The position numbers and the translations under genes are program-made. Positions 9,237 through 16,654 of a stretch of DNA of 62,818 nt are shown piece by piece. Positions within the stretch are counted from its first letter, which is position 1; every line of letters starts with the position of its first letter. Below the pieces are notes generated by a model. That model was given only the letters and a program-made list of their open reading frames with translations. It searched no databases and had not been told where the DNA came from. Source of the stretch: Paracoccus ravus (GTDB taxonomy: Bacteria; Pseudomonadota; Alphaproteobacteria; Rhodobacterales; Rhodobacteraceae); assembly GCF_004522175.1 (NCBI RefSeq), contig NZ_SDEB01000023.1, forward strand, positions 1 to 62,818, given 5' to 3'.

Positions 9237-11162
9237 ATGGTTGAGCTTGCAGGCGAAAGTAATCTTCCCCACCATCTGCCGCCCGCCCCGCCCGAGGTCA
9301 TTCCCGGCCCCAGTTTCCGCGAGATCGCCCTGCCGTTCTGGACCGGTTCGGCGCGGCGCATGGCATGGTCGCTGACCATCGGCGTCGTCATTGTCGTTTC
9401 GGCCAATGTCGCCGTGCTCTTCGCCATCAATCGCTGGAGCAAGGGTTTTTTCGACACGCTCGACAGCCGCCAGATAGACGCCATTCCGCGCATGATTTTC
9501 GTCTTTCTGGGGCTGCTGATCCTCAGCGCGCTGATCAATTACTGCATGGTCCGGCTCAGGATGGGGCTGCAGGCGGAATGGCGGCGCTGGCTGACCGGCC
9601 GCCTGATCGGGCGCTGGCTCGGCGATCGGACCTATTACAAGCTCGAGGTGGCCTCCAACGGGGTGGATGTCCCCGAGGCCCGGATGTCGGACGATCTGAA
9701 ACAGGCGCTGACGCCGGTCGTCGATCTTTCGGTCGGTCTGTTCAATGCGCTGCTTGCCACGGTGACGTTTATCGGGGTGCTGGCGCTGGTCGGGGGCGAG
9801 GTGCGGATACCGCGGGGCGAGGGCATGTGGACCATTCCCTATGGTTTCGTGGCCTCGGCCATCGTCTATGCGCTGGTCATGTCCTTCCTGACCTGGGTGA
9901 TCGGCCGGCCGCTGATTGCCGCGGTCGAAGAGCAGAACGCCGCCGAGGCCGATCTGCGCTTTGAAATGACACGGGTGCGCGAAAGCGCCGAGTCCATCGC
10001 GCTGATCAAGGGCGAGGACGAGGAAAAGCGCCGCCTGACCCTGTCCCTGTCCCGCCTTGCCAGCGCGATCTGGACCATCGGTGCCAATCATGGCCGCATC
10101 ACCATCCTGACCAATATGAGCGCCATCATGCTGCCGGTCATCCCTTTGCTCATCGGCGCGCCGAAATACATACAGGGCAGCATGTCTCTGGGCGAGTTGA
10201 TGCAGGTCTCGGCCGCTTTCGTGCAGGTGCAGATGGCCTTCAACTGGGTGATGGACAATTTCATCGTGCTGGCGGGCTGGCGCGCCGCGGCCAACCGGCT
10301 TTCGGTGCTGATCGGCGGGATGGACGAATTGGAGCGCACCATCCACGGCCCGGATGGCTCTCTGATCGAACTGCGCGAGAATGACGGGCAGGAACTGCGT
10401 CTGGTCGGTCTGAATGTGCGGCGCGACAATGGGATCGTCGTCATCGACGAGGCCGAGGGCGTCATCTCGCGTGGCGAGCGCGTGCTGGTCGGAGGCGAAT
10501 CCGGCACCGGAAAAAGCACGCTGATCCGCGCCATTGCGGGTCTCTGGCCCTGGGGCAGCGGCGAGATCGTCCTGCCGCGAAGCTGGCGCATCATGTTCCT
10601 GCCACAAACGCCCTATCTGCCTTTGGGCAGCCTGCGGGGTTGCCTGAGCTACCCCAATGCCCCCGCATCGCTTTCCGACGAGGCGGCAGAAAGGGTTCTC
10701 GCGCGGGTGGGGCTAGAGCATTTCCTGCCCCGACTGGATGACGAGGACCGCTGGAGCCATGTCCTGTCCGGTGGCGAGCGCCAGCGCATCGCCTTTGCCC
10801 GGGTGCTGCTCGAACGCCCCGACCTTGTCGTGATGGATGAGGCGACATCGGCGCTGGACGATGACAGCCAGGCCAAGGTGATGCAAGCCTTTGTCGAGGA
10901 ACTGCCCGAGGCCGCGCTGATCAGCGTCGCGCATCGACCGGGTCTGGAGCGCTATCACGCGCGGCGACTGGATCTGAAGCGGCTGGAAGGCGGGGTGCGT
11001 CTGGTCAAGCGTGACCGGATCGGGCGTCGCCTCGACAATATCGTCAGCCGCCTCGTCAGCACCTATGGCCGGATCCAGCGTGTGGATGCAGCGGTCAAGG
11101 GAACGGGCGCGGCCCCCGACCTGCGCAGCAAATTGCCGGGCACGGGTCCGGCCGAGCCGTGA
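9237..11162 (+). CDS. SbmA/BacA-like ABC transporter with fused ATPase
   Basis: A 641-residue half-transporter with membrane and ATPase domains in one chain. The membrane domain (about residues 40-340) resembles the SbmA/BacA and YddA branch (RMGLQAEWRRWLTGRLIGRWL), which imports peptides, vitamins or modified antimicrobials or affects very-long-chain lipid content. The ATPase has Walker A GESGTGKST near residue 420, the signature LSGGERQR and Walker B LVVMDEATSALDD. It lies 20 bases after ligD and may share its mRNA; an envelope function alongside DNA repair would fit a general-stress regulon. It converges with ku2, leaving only five bases between stop codons. Substrate is unknown. Confidence 0.85.
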   Translation: MVELAGESNLPHHLPPAPPEVIPGPSFREIALPFWTGSARRMAWSLTIGVVIVVSANVAVLFAINRWSKGFFDTLDSRQIDAIPRMIFVFLGLLILSALINYCMVRLRMGLQAEWRRWLTGRLIGRWLGDRTYYKLEVASNGVDVPEARMSDDLKQALTPVVDLSVGLFNALLATVTFIGVLALVGGEVRIPRGEGMWTIPYGFVASAIVYALVMSFLTWVIGRPLIAAVEEQNAAEADLRFEMTRVRESAESIALIKGEDEEKRRLTLSLSRLASAIWTIGANHGRITILTNMSAIMLPVIPLLIGAPKYIQGSMSLGELMQVSAAFVQVQMAFNWVMDNFIVLAGWRAAANRLSVLIGGMDELERTIHGPDGSLIELRENDGQELRLVGLNVRRDNGIVVIDEAEGVISRGERVLVGGESGTGKSTLIRAIAGLWPWGSGEIVLPRSWRIMFLPQTPYLPLGSLRGCLSYPNAPASLSDEAAERVLARVGLEHFLPRLDDEDRWSHVLSGGERQRIAFARVLLERPDLVVMDEATSALDDDSQAKVMQAFVEELPEAALISVAHRPGLERYHARRLDLKRLEGGVRLVKRDRIGRRLDNIVSRLVSTYGRIQRVDAAVKGTGAAPDLRSKLPGTGPAEP

Positions 11163-11167
11163 CCCCC

Positions 11168-11968
11168 TCAGCCCGGCTTGCCCTTGCGTTCGGCGGCAAG
11201 GCTTTTTTTCAACGCGTCCATGATATTGACGACATTGTCCGGCTTTTGCGCAGCCGCCTTGGGCTTCGCTTTCTTGCGGCCCTTTTTCTTGGCGGCGATG
11301 ATTTCGAGCAGGTTTTCCTGAACCGGATCGCGGACCATCGCCTCATCCCAAGAGGCCTTGCGATCCGAGATCAACTGCGTGACCAGCTTCATCAGAGCGG
11401 GGTCGGGCTTGCTCTTGCCGGAACCTGCAAAATAATCCGTTTCGGGCCGCACCTCATCGCCGTAGCGCAGCGTCCATGCCACGATGCCTGTGCCGCGTGG
11501 TTCCAGCATCACCGCCCGTTCGCGGCGATAGAGCACCAGACGCGAGATCCCGACCATGCCCGTGGCCTCCATCGCGTCGCGGATCACCGAGAAGGCCTCT
11601 TCGCCCACCGCGTCCGACGGGCTCAGATAATGCGGCTTGTCATGCCAGATCCATTCGATGGAATCAGCCGGCACGAACATTTCGATATCGATGGTCCGGG
11701 CGCTTTCCAGCGCGACTGCCTCAAGCTCGTCATCCTCGATCAGGATATGCTCATCCTCGCCGCGGGGATATCCCTTGACCTGATCGTCATCCGCGACGGG
11801 TTTTCCGGTGACGCCATCGACATATTGGCTCAGCACCCGATTACCGGTTTTGGAGTTGAGGGTGTGAAAGCGCACTTTCTCACCCTCGGTCGTCGCGGGC
11901 GTCATCGTCACCGGACAGGTGACGAGGGACAGTTTCAGATAACCTTTCCAGAAGACCCGCGGCGCCAT
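11168..11968 (-). CDS. ku: Second Ku protein
   Basis: A second Ku, 266 residues, starting with RVFWKGYLKLSLVTCPVTM and carrying the Ku core (DDQVKGYPRGEDEHILIEDDEL, WIWHDKPHYLSPSD) and a lysine-rich tail (KKKGRKKAKPKAAAQK). It is clearly diverged from the Ku at 5962-6774. The ATG at 11968 was chosen because Ku homology begins there; the frame is open further upstream but overlaps the 80-residue gene in another frame. It is last in a three-gene unit 12320 to 11168. Multiple Ku genes, some stress-induced, are known in rhizobia, so a stationary-phase or stress role is a reasonable inference. Confidence 0.93.
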   Translation of the reverse strand: MAPRVFWKGYLKLSLVTCPVTMTPATTEGEKVRFHTLNSKTGNRVLSQYVDGVTGKPVADDDQVKGYPRGEDEHILIEDDELEAVALESARTIDIEMFVPADSIEWIWHDKPHYLSPSDAVGEEAFSVIRDAMEATGMVGISRLVLYRRERAVMLEPRGTGIVAWTLRYGDEVRPETDYFAGSGKSKPDPALMKLVTQLISDRKASWDEAMVRDPVQENLLEIIAAKKKGRKKAKPKAAAQKPDNVVNIMDALKKSLAAERKGKPG

Positions 11969-11972
11969 GTCG

Positions 11973-12215
11973 TCAGTTTTCCGGAGGGCTACCCGCCGCG
12001 GGCGATCCTGCGGGGGCAGGGCCCGGCGGTTCGGGATTGGCACCGCCTTCGGGGGTCTCGGAAGATTCGATGCGGCTGACATCCTCATGCTCGACCGGAT
12101 CCGCCCCCATCCACCAGAACAGCGCAACGGCAGCAATGGCCAGAGCCACGAGAATACCTAGAATGGCAGCCGGGTGGCGACGCGCCGCCCGCTCTGGATC
12201 AGTGTTATGCGACAT
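11973..12215 (-). CDS. Small single-span membrane protein, Pro-rich tail
   Basis: An 80-residue protein with a basic N-terminus, one membrane helix at about residues 17-37 (AILGILVALAIAAVALFWWM) and an acidic, proline-rich tail (NPEPPGPAPAGSPAAGSPP) predicted to face the periplasm. Its stop lies four bases before the ku2 start, so translation is probably coupled. I do not recognise a named family; similar tiny membrane proteins are common beside stress genes in alphaproteobacteria. Function unknown. Confidence 0.7.
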   Translation of the reverse strand: MSHNTDPERAARRHPAAILGILVALAIAAVALFWWMGADPVEHEDVSRIESSETPEGGANPEPPGPAPAGSPAAGSPPEN

Positions 12216-12242
12216 CGGCTTTTCCTTTCTCGAAGCTGGGGG

Positions 12243-12320
12243 TCAGAATATCCCGGTCACATAAAGCAGGATGATGACGACGATGGGGACACCCAGAAAC
12301 CAGGCGACAACTCCCTTCAT
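12243..12320 (-). CDS. 25-residue membrane microprotein
   Basis: ATG at 12320 opens a 25-codon frame, MKGVVAWFLGVPIVVIILLY followed by VTGIF, ending in TGA. It is preceded by CTTAGGAG seven bases upstream, an excellent ribosome binding site. The product is almost entirely one membrane helix with a Gly-Val-Pro kink. It is the first gene of the unit leading to ku2, 27 bases before the 80-residue membrane gene. Short hydrophobic proteins of this type are often missed; function unknown. The ribosome site and position make it convincing despite its size. Confidence 0.65.
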   Translation of the reverse strand: MKGVVAWFLGVPIVVIILLYVTGIF

Positions 12321-12362
12321 GATACGCTCCTAAGTTTTTGTTTCCTTGCGTTATGAAGGCTC

Positions 12363-12387
12363 AACCGGTCAAAAGCGCCAAAGTTCG
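12363..12387 (-). promoter_or_regulatory. Weak EcfG-like promoter of the ku2 unit
   Basis: On the minus strand CGAAC (12387-12383), 16 bases, GGTT (12366-12363), 43 bases before the microprotein start. The -35 has one mismatch to GGAAC. It is divergent from the perfect site at 12436-12460, so the intergenic region would drive both directions. Confidence 0.4.
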
Positions 12388-12435
12388 GACAAGATTTCGC
12401 GAGCGGATCGTTTTGCTCTTGGGCGCTTGTGCCGG

Positions 12436-12460
12436 GGAACCGACGCCCCGGACCGGCGTT
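12436..12460 (+). promoter_or_regulatory. EcfG-type stress promoter (perfect)
   Basis: GGAAC (12436-12440), 16 bases, CGTT (12457-12460), with the CGTT box ending 33 bases before the start of the 79-residue membrane gene. Exact match to the alphaproteobacterial general-stress consensus. Confidence 0.65.
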
Positions 12461-12493
12461 TTCCCGGCAAGGAAACAATCGGGGAGAAGTCCC

Positions 12494-12733
12494 ATGATTC
12501 CCTATCTTCGTTTGATCCTGATCCATCTCTGGGTGGCGTGCGTCGCGGGAGCGGTGGTCATCGCCGGTCTTGCGATGGGGCAGGTGTCGTTTGCGACCTT
12601 CCTGTGGGCCGGTGCGATCGGAGTGCTGCTGGGCGTGCCCGCGGCGCTTCTGAACTGGGCCTACCTGCGTCCCAACCGTTCGCGCCGGATCGGCTGGACA
12701 TGGAAGATCGCCGACTGGGCGCGTGCGGCCTAG
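12494..12733 (+). CDS. Small two-span membrane protein
   Basis: A 79-residue protein with two membrane helices (about residues 5-27 and 32-55, LWVACVAGAVVIAGLAMG and FLWAGAIGVLLGVPAALLNW) and a basic C-terminus (RPNRSRRIGW). GGGAGAAG lies five bases before the ATG. It is monocistronic behind a perfect GGAAC-N16-CGTT promoter and its stop codon overlaps that of the convergent topoisomerase gene. I do not recognise the family. A stress-induced inner-membrane role is an inference from the promoter and neighbours. Confidence 0.7.
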   Translation: MIPYLRLILIHLWVACVAGAVVIAGLAMGQVSFATFLWAGAIGVLLGVPAALLNWAYLRPNRSRRIGWTWKIADWARAA

Positions 12734-13725
12734 AGCGGCGTTTCCAGATAGGCGAGAAGACTGCGCTCGCTGCTGCGCAAATCTGCAATCTCGGGTCTGG
12801 CGAGGCCAAGAAAGGTCTCGGCTCTGAGGGCGGCGGGCGTCTCAGCCAATTCCAGCACGGCTGGGTGGATGTAGGATTTGCGGCAGATGGTCGGTGTGTT
12901 GAACAGCCGCTCCGCCGCCGCATCCGCCATCATCCGGCAGGTCAGCCGCGTGTCTGGCGACAGTTTCGACGCCAGTTCGAACGCGGCCAAAGTCCCGCCC
13001 CAGGTGCGAAAAGTCTTCGCCGTCATGCCCTCGCCCGCGATCTCCGCGAGATAACCGTTCACATCCTGCGATGTCAGGCTGCGGACCACGCCCTCTTCGT
13101 CGAGATAGGTGAAGATATTGCGCCCCGGCAGATCGCCGATGTCCTGAAGGATGCGGTTGAGACGCTTGTCGCGCAGAAGGTACCGGCAGAGCTTGCCACC
13201 CTTGGCGCGGAATTTCAGTTCGATCAGCCCTTGCTCGCTCAGGCGCAGATGCCGGGTCAGCAGGGTTGAAGCGCCGAAGCTCTTGTTCGCGGCCGTGTAG
13301 GCCGGGTTGCCCACACGCAGGCAGGTCCGGTCCAGAAGCAGAACCAGCGCCGCAAGGCTGAAGTCGCGATCACCGACCTCGCCTTGCAGATCGCGCCGGA
13401 CACGGCGTCGCAAGGCGGGAAGGGCCGCTCCAAAGGCCGGGAGCTGGTCATATTTCGTCCGCGAGCGGGCCGCGCTCCAGTCAGGATGATAGCGATATTG
13501 CTTCCTGCCGCGATCATCCCGTCCGGTCGCCTGCAAATGCCCGTTCGGCAAGGCGCAGATCCAGACATCGCGATAGGCGGGCGGGACGGCGAGGGCCCGC
13601 ACTCGGGTCAGCTCCTCGGGGCCGAGAGGCTCTCCCCCCGGCCCGCGATAGCTGAACCCCTTGCCGGCGCGACGTCGGGAAATTCCCGGATCGCGATCCG
13701 AGACAAAGACCAGTTCGGGGCCCAT
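12730..13725 (-). CDS. Poxvirus-type DNA topoisomerase IB
   Basis: Relaxes supercoils through a 3'-phosphotyrosine intermediate without ATP. The 331-residue protein has the catalytic set R137 (LRVG), K178 (AKGGK), R240 (TFRTWGG), N276 and nucleophile Y285 (RKSYIHP). Vaccinia has His at the fourth position; Asn there is, as I recall it, the common bacterial variant. The N-terminal clamp includes GRDDRGRKQYRYHPDW. It follows the 71-residue gene by three bases and is the last gene of an SDR-71aa-TopIB operon. Its TAG overlaps the TAG of the convergent small membrane gene. Stress-regulated TopIB genes near Ku/LigD are common in alphaproteobacteria. Confidence 0.93.
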   Translation of the reverse strand: MGPELVFVSDRDPGISRRRAGKGFSYRGPGGEPLGPEELTRVRALAVPPAYRDVWICALPNGHLQATGRDDRGRKQYRYHPDWSAARSRTKYDQLPAFGAALPALRRRVRRDLQGEVGDRDFSLAALVLLLDRTCLRVGNPAYTAANKSFGASTLLTRHLRLSEQGLIELKFRAKGGKLCRYLLRDKRLNRILQDIGDLPGRNIFTYLDEEGVVRSLTSQDVNGYLAEIAGEGMTAKTFRTWGGTLAAFELASKLSPDTRLTCRMMADAAAERLFNTPTICRKSYIHPAVLELAETPAALRAETFLGLARPEIADLRSSERSLLAYLETPL

Positions 13726-13728
13726 CTG

Positions 13729-13944
13729 TCAGTAATTGGCCGGAGGATCGCTGGCGGGAAAGGACTCGTCGGCCTGCTCGTCGACCGCGTCCCAGTCGCG
13801 GGGCGGCTCCTCCATCGCCTCGGGACCGGCGTCGCGGACCTTCTCGAGCCGGGGCGTCGGCTGCTCACGGCGCGTATCCAGCACGGTCTTCAGAGCGTAA
13901 CCCGCGGCGATGCCAAGGCCGAGGCGTATGATCAGATTTCTCAT
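13729..13944 (-). CDS. 71-residue protein with DESFPASDPP tail
   Basis: Starts at 13944 with MRNLIIRLGLGIAAGYALKT, a short hydrophobic N-terminal helix, followed by a charged segment and the C-terminal motif ADESFPASDPPANY. That tail recurs on otherwise unrelated small alphaproteobacterial proteins, many of them beside general-stress genes, but its role is not established to my knowledge. The gene is tucked 14 bases after the SDR and three bases before topoisomerase IB, so it is cotranslated with them. A larger open frame on the same strand covers the region but it is out of frame with the SDR and only this C-terminal part looks real. Confidence 0.7.
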   Translation of the reverse strand: MRNLIIRLGLGIAAGYALKTVLDTRREQPTPRLEKVRDAGPEAMEEPPRDWDAVDEQADESFPASDPPANY

Positions 13945-13958
13945 CGCGGGATCCTCTC

Positions 13959-14816
13959 TCAGATCATCGGCTTGCCGCCGGTGACGGCAATGGTCGCGCC
14001 CGAGACATAGCTCGACATGGGTTCGGCCAGCATGACGTAGCTCGAGGCCAGTTCGACCGGCTGGGCAGGACGCTTCATCGGATAGTTCTCGCCGAATGTC
14101 GCGACCTCGTCGGCTGGGAAACTGGCCGGGATCAGCGGGGTCCAGACCGGGCCGGGGGCCACGGCATTCACCCGGATGCCCTTTTCGGCCAGCAGTTGCG
14201 CAAGCCCGGCGGTAAAGTTCTGGATCGCCCCCTTGGTCGTGGCATAGGCCAGCAGGGTCGGGTTCGGATTGTCCGAGTTGATCGAGGCGGTATTGATGAT
14301 CGCGCTGCCCGGTTTCATATGCGGGACCGCCGCCTTGGTCAGATAGAACATCGCGTCGATATTGACGGCGAAGGTGCGTCGCCATTCCGCGTCGGAGATC
14401 TCGTCGATCGTATCGAATTTCATCTGATGGGCCGCGTTGTTCACCAGAATGTCGATCCGTCCGAAGCGCTCGGCGGCGCGGGCCACGACATCGCGGCAAT
14501 GCGCGGGATCGGCCAGATCGCCGGGGATCAGCATGCAGTCGCGCCCGGCTTCGCGCACGAGATCGGCGGTATCCTTGGCGTCGTCGCCTTCTTCCAGATA
14601 GGCGATCGCGACATCCGCCCCCTCGCGGGCATAGGCAATGGCGACCGCGCGGCCGATCCCGCTATCGCCCCCGGTGATCAGAGCCGCCATGCCGTCCAGA
14701 CGGCCCGCCCCGCGCCAAGAGGTTTCGCCGTGATCGGGGCGCGGATCCATGGCGCTGAAACTGCCGGGAAGCTCCTGACTCTGTTCCGGAAACGGGGGTT
14801 TGGGATAATCCTTCAT
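13959..14816 (-). CDS. General-stress SDR oxidoreductase (YhdG/YdaD-like)
   Basis: A 285-residue classical short-chain dehydrogenase. The Rossmann motif is TGGDSGIG near residue 48, the catalytic Ser is in NTASINS and the Tyr-Lys pair in YATTKGA. The N-terminal extension rich in Pro, Gln and Asp (YPKPPFPEQSQELPGSFSAM) before the Rossmann fold is the mark of the bacterial general-stress subfamily (YdaD/YhdG type). The ATG at 14816 was chosen because this conserved extension begins there. It leads the operon with the 71-residue protein and topoisomerase IB, behind a GGAAC-N16-GGTT site. Substrate unknown. Confidence 0.9.
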   Translation of the reverse strand: MKDYPKPPFPEQSQELPGSFSAMDPRPDHGETSWRGAGRLDGMAALITGGDSGIGRAVAIAYAREGADVAIAYLEEGDDAKDTADLVREAGRDCMLIPGDLADPAHCRDVVARAAERFGRIDILVNNAAHQMKFDTIDEISDAEWRRTFAVNIDAMFYLTKAAVPHMKPGSAIINTASINSDNPNPTLLAYATTKGAIQNFTAGLAQLLAEKGIRVNAVAPGPVWTPLIPASFPADEVATFGENYPMKRPAQPVELASSYVMLAEPMSSYVSGATIAVTGGKPMI

Positions 14817-14894
14817 CGACGGTTCCTCATAGGTCGGGATGGTCAGATGCCACGGTCTCGCGCGGCTGGCGCAAGGGTCGTGGCGCTTGAGAAA

Positions 14895-14919
14895 AACCCG
14901 CGCGCGGCGCCATTGTTCC
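14895..14919 (-). promoter_or_regulatory. EcfG-like promoter of the SDR-TopIB operon
   Basis: On the minus strand GGAAC (14919-14915), 16 bases, GGTT (14898-14895), 78 bases upstream of the SDR start. It lies between the SDR and the end of the DUF421 gene, consistent with a separate operon start. Confidence 0.58.
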
Positions 14920-14933
14920 AAGCGCCGTCGCGG

Positions 14934-15386
14934 CTAGCCCGCGTCGCGTTTGGGAATGATGCTTATTCCGCCGCTGACCTCGAGCACCGCGGCGTCGATC
15001 TCGTCTAGGTTGCGCAAGCCCTGCTGATGGCGGGCGGCTTCAAGCACATCGCCGATGCCGATGCGGGCGCGGGCCATCGCATGGGCGTCGATCCGGCCGC
15101 CGCTGATCAGCACGGTCGGCGCGCCGTCGAGCCAGAGGGCAAGATGCGGGGACGAACGCTTGAGATAGGACAGAAGGATATCGACGGAGAACAGCGTCAG
15201 GATCAGGATAAGCGCATTTACCAGCGAAAAGTCGTCCCCCAGCAGCGCCTGCTGCGTCGTTTCCGCGATGATCAGCAGCAGGACGAAATCGAAAGGCGTC
15301 GACTGGGCCAAGGTCCGACGGCCCGAGAGCCGCGTGATCACCAGCAAGATGGCATAGATCGCGATGCCGCGGATGACCGATTCCAT
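14934..15386 (-). CDS. DUF421 (YetF-like) membrane protein
   Basis: A 150-residue protein with three N-terminal membrane helices (about residues 4-18, 30-48 and 55-75) and a cytoplasmic DUF421 domain (HLALWLDGAPTVLISGGRID, then a basic helix and a beta strand at the end). Family landmarks RLSGRRTLAQSTPFDFVLLL and KR after the third helix are visible. YetF-type proteins are often stress or spore associated but have no proven activity. It is nine bases after the 169-residue gene and shares its promoter. Confidence 0.88.
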   Translation of the reverse strand: MESVIRGIAIYAILLVITRLSGRRTLAQSTPFDFVLLLIIAETTQQALLGDDFSLVNALILILTLFSVDILLSYLKRSSPHLALWLDGAPTVLISGGRIDAHAMARARIGIGDVLEAARHQQGLRNLDEIDAAVLEVSGGISIIPKRDAG

Positions 15387-15395
15387 TCGCCTCTC

Positions 15396-15905
15396 CTATG
15401 GCAGCACAAGAATGTGAACCGTCCGGCTTTCGCCCTCGAGTGTCAGCTCGAAGCTGATCCAGCCGAAATGCATCGGACGGGTAGAGATCCGGACGACATG
15501 CGGCGGCGCGTCACGGGCAGAAAAGCGCATGACCTGTCCATCCGTGGCGAGGCTGCTCTCTTCGGGTTCGGGACGGATCTGGCCCAACTCGAAGAAATCG
15601 AGATAGCGCGACGCGACGCCGATCTCGTGACTGTCCTGTGCGCTCGAGAAGGTGACCGTCCATTCGTCCCACGCCTCCCAGCGGGCGATCCGGGGCAATT
15701 GGGCGACGGCCCCGCCCATCCGGATCTCTTGCATGTGAAACAGGCCACCGCTGCCACTGAACCCCAAGAGTGCCAGGACCATCGCCAGCCCATAGCCAAG
15801 CCATGAAATGCGCTGAACACGCCAATAGCGCTCTTGAAAGCCGCGATGTTCCTCTAGCTGCAAACCGTCCGCCCGCACCGGCGGAGGCCGGATTTCTTCG
15901 GTCAT
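15396..15905 (-). CDS. Single-span membrane protein paired with DUF421
   Basis: A 169-residue protein with one membrane helix at about residues 33-50 (ISWLGYGLAMVLALLGFSG) and a beta-rich outer domain of about 115 residues. No catalytic motif is evident. It is first in a two-gene unit with DUF421, which suggests a partner role; I do not recognise a named family, although genes like it frequently neighbour DUF421 genes. A divergent GGAAC-type site lies upstream. Confidence 0.7.
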   Translation of the reverse strand: MTEEIRPPPVRADGLQLEEHRGFQERYWRVQRISWLGYGLAMVLALLGFSGSGGLFHMQEIRMGGAVAQLPRIARWEAWDEWTVTFSSAQDSHEIGVASRYLDFFELGQIRPEPEESSLATDGQVMRFSARDAPPHVVRISTRPMHFGWISFELTLEGESRTVHILVLP

Positions 15906-15953
15906 GCGTCACACCTCGCCGCCTTTGAAGACCTGCCGCAGATCCTTGCCCGA

Positions 15954-15978
15954 AACAGCCGAGCGGCCTGTTGGTTCC
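15954..15978 (-). promoter_or_regulatory. EcfG-like promoter of the DUF421 unit
   Basis: On the minus strand GGAAC (15978-15974), 16 bases, TGTT (15957-15954), one base off CGTT, 48 bases upstream of the 169-residue gene. It is back to back with the forward site at 16003-16028. Confidence 0.45.
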
Positions 15979-16002
15979 GCAAAGAAGGAGATTCCGGATT
16001 TG

Positions 16003-16028
16003 GGAACCTCTGAGCCCGCCCGGCGGTT
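16003..16028 (+). promoter_or_regulatory. EcfG-like promoter of the GSP26-like gene
   Basis: GGAAC (16003-16007), 17 bases, GGTT (16025-16028), 50 bases before the start codon at 16079. Confidence 0.52.
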
Positions 16029-16078
16029 CAGACCCGGCGCGACGAGCAGCACATACCATGACAGGAAAGGAATGCCCC

Positions 16079-16552
16079 ATGTCGGATGAGGAACAGACCT
16101 TCTGGAAGCGCCTGCAGGACATCAACGCCGGGATGCTTGGAACCCACGAGCGGATGAAGCTGGTGCCGATGTCGCATTATGCCGATCCTGACGAAAAGGC
16201 GCTTTGGTTCATCACTGCCGAAGGCACGGATCTGGTCGAGGAAGTCAAGGGTGGCGCGAAACCCGCCATCCATGTCGTCGGCGATGCGGCGGGCAAGCTG
16301 TGGGCCCGGATCGAGGGGCGGCTTGAACTCTCCGACGACCCTGCAAAGCTTGAGGAAATCTGGAACAGCGTCGCCTCGGCCTGGTTCGAGGAGGGCAAGC
16401 GCGATCCCGATCTGCGTCTGCTGCGCTTTGGTCTTTCAGAGGCAGAAATCTGGTCCACCACGGGCGGGATCGGGTTCCTCTATCAGATCGCCAAGGCCAA
16501 TCTGACGGGCGACAAGCCCGATATCGGCGATCACTTTCAGCTTCGGTTCTGA
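16079..16552 (+). CDS. GSP26-like pyridoxamine-phosphate-oxidase-fold protein
   Basis: A 157-residue split-barrel protein of the pyridoxamine 5'-phosphate oxidase fold, in the general stress protein 26 branch. It has the typical order: helix (EQTFWKRLQDINAGML), strands with PMSHYADPDEKALWFITAEG, the barrel core (GKLWARIEGRLELSDDPAKL) and the W-F-x-x-G-K-x-D-P motif (AWFEEGKRDPDLRLLRF). Such proteins bind flavin but their reaction is unclear. The ATG at 16079 follows an AAAGGAATG box. A GGAAC-N17-GGTT site precedes it and the catalase gene follows with its own promoter. Confidence 0.87.
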   Translation: MSDEEQTFWKRLQDINAGMLGTHERMKLVPMSHYADPDEKALWFITAEGTDLVEEVKGGAKPAIHVVGDAAGKLWARIEGRLELSDDPAKLEEIWNSVASAWFEEGKRDPDLRLLRFGLSEAEIWSTTGGIGFLYQIAKANLTGDKPDIGDHFQLRF

Positions 16553-16565
16553 ACAACGTGGGGCA

Positions 16566-16590
16566 GGAACCCCGGCCTGTCCCAAACGTT
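16566..16590 (+). promoter_or_regulatory. EcfG-type promoter of catalase (perfect)
   Basis: GGAAC (16566-16570), 16 bases, CGTT (16587-16590), 64 bases before the catalase ATG. Exact consensus match, placed between two stress genes that read in the same direction. Confidence 0.68.
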
Positions 16591-16654
16591 TTCCGCACCA
16601 AGCCGGGCGGCACCCGAACCGCCCCTTTCCCCACCCATTCGGAAGGCAAAGACC

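Noticed and set aside
11969..12136. N-terminal extension of the second Ku
   Set aside because: The first 56 residues are Arg/Pro-rich and overlap the 80-residue membrane gene in another frame; Ku homology begins at 11968.
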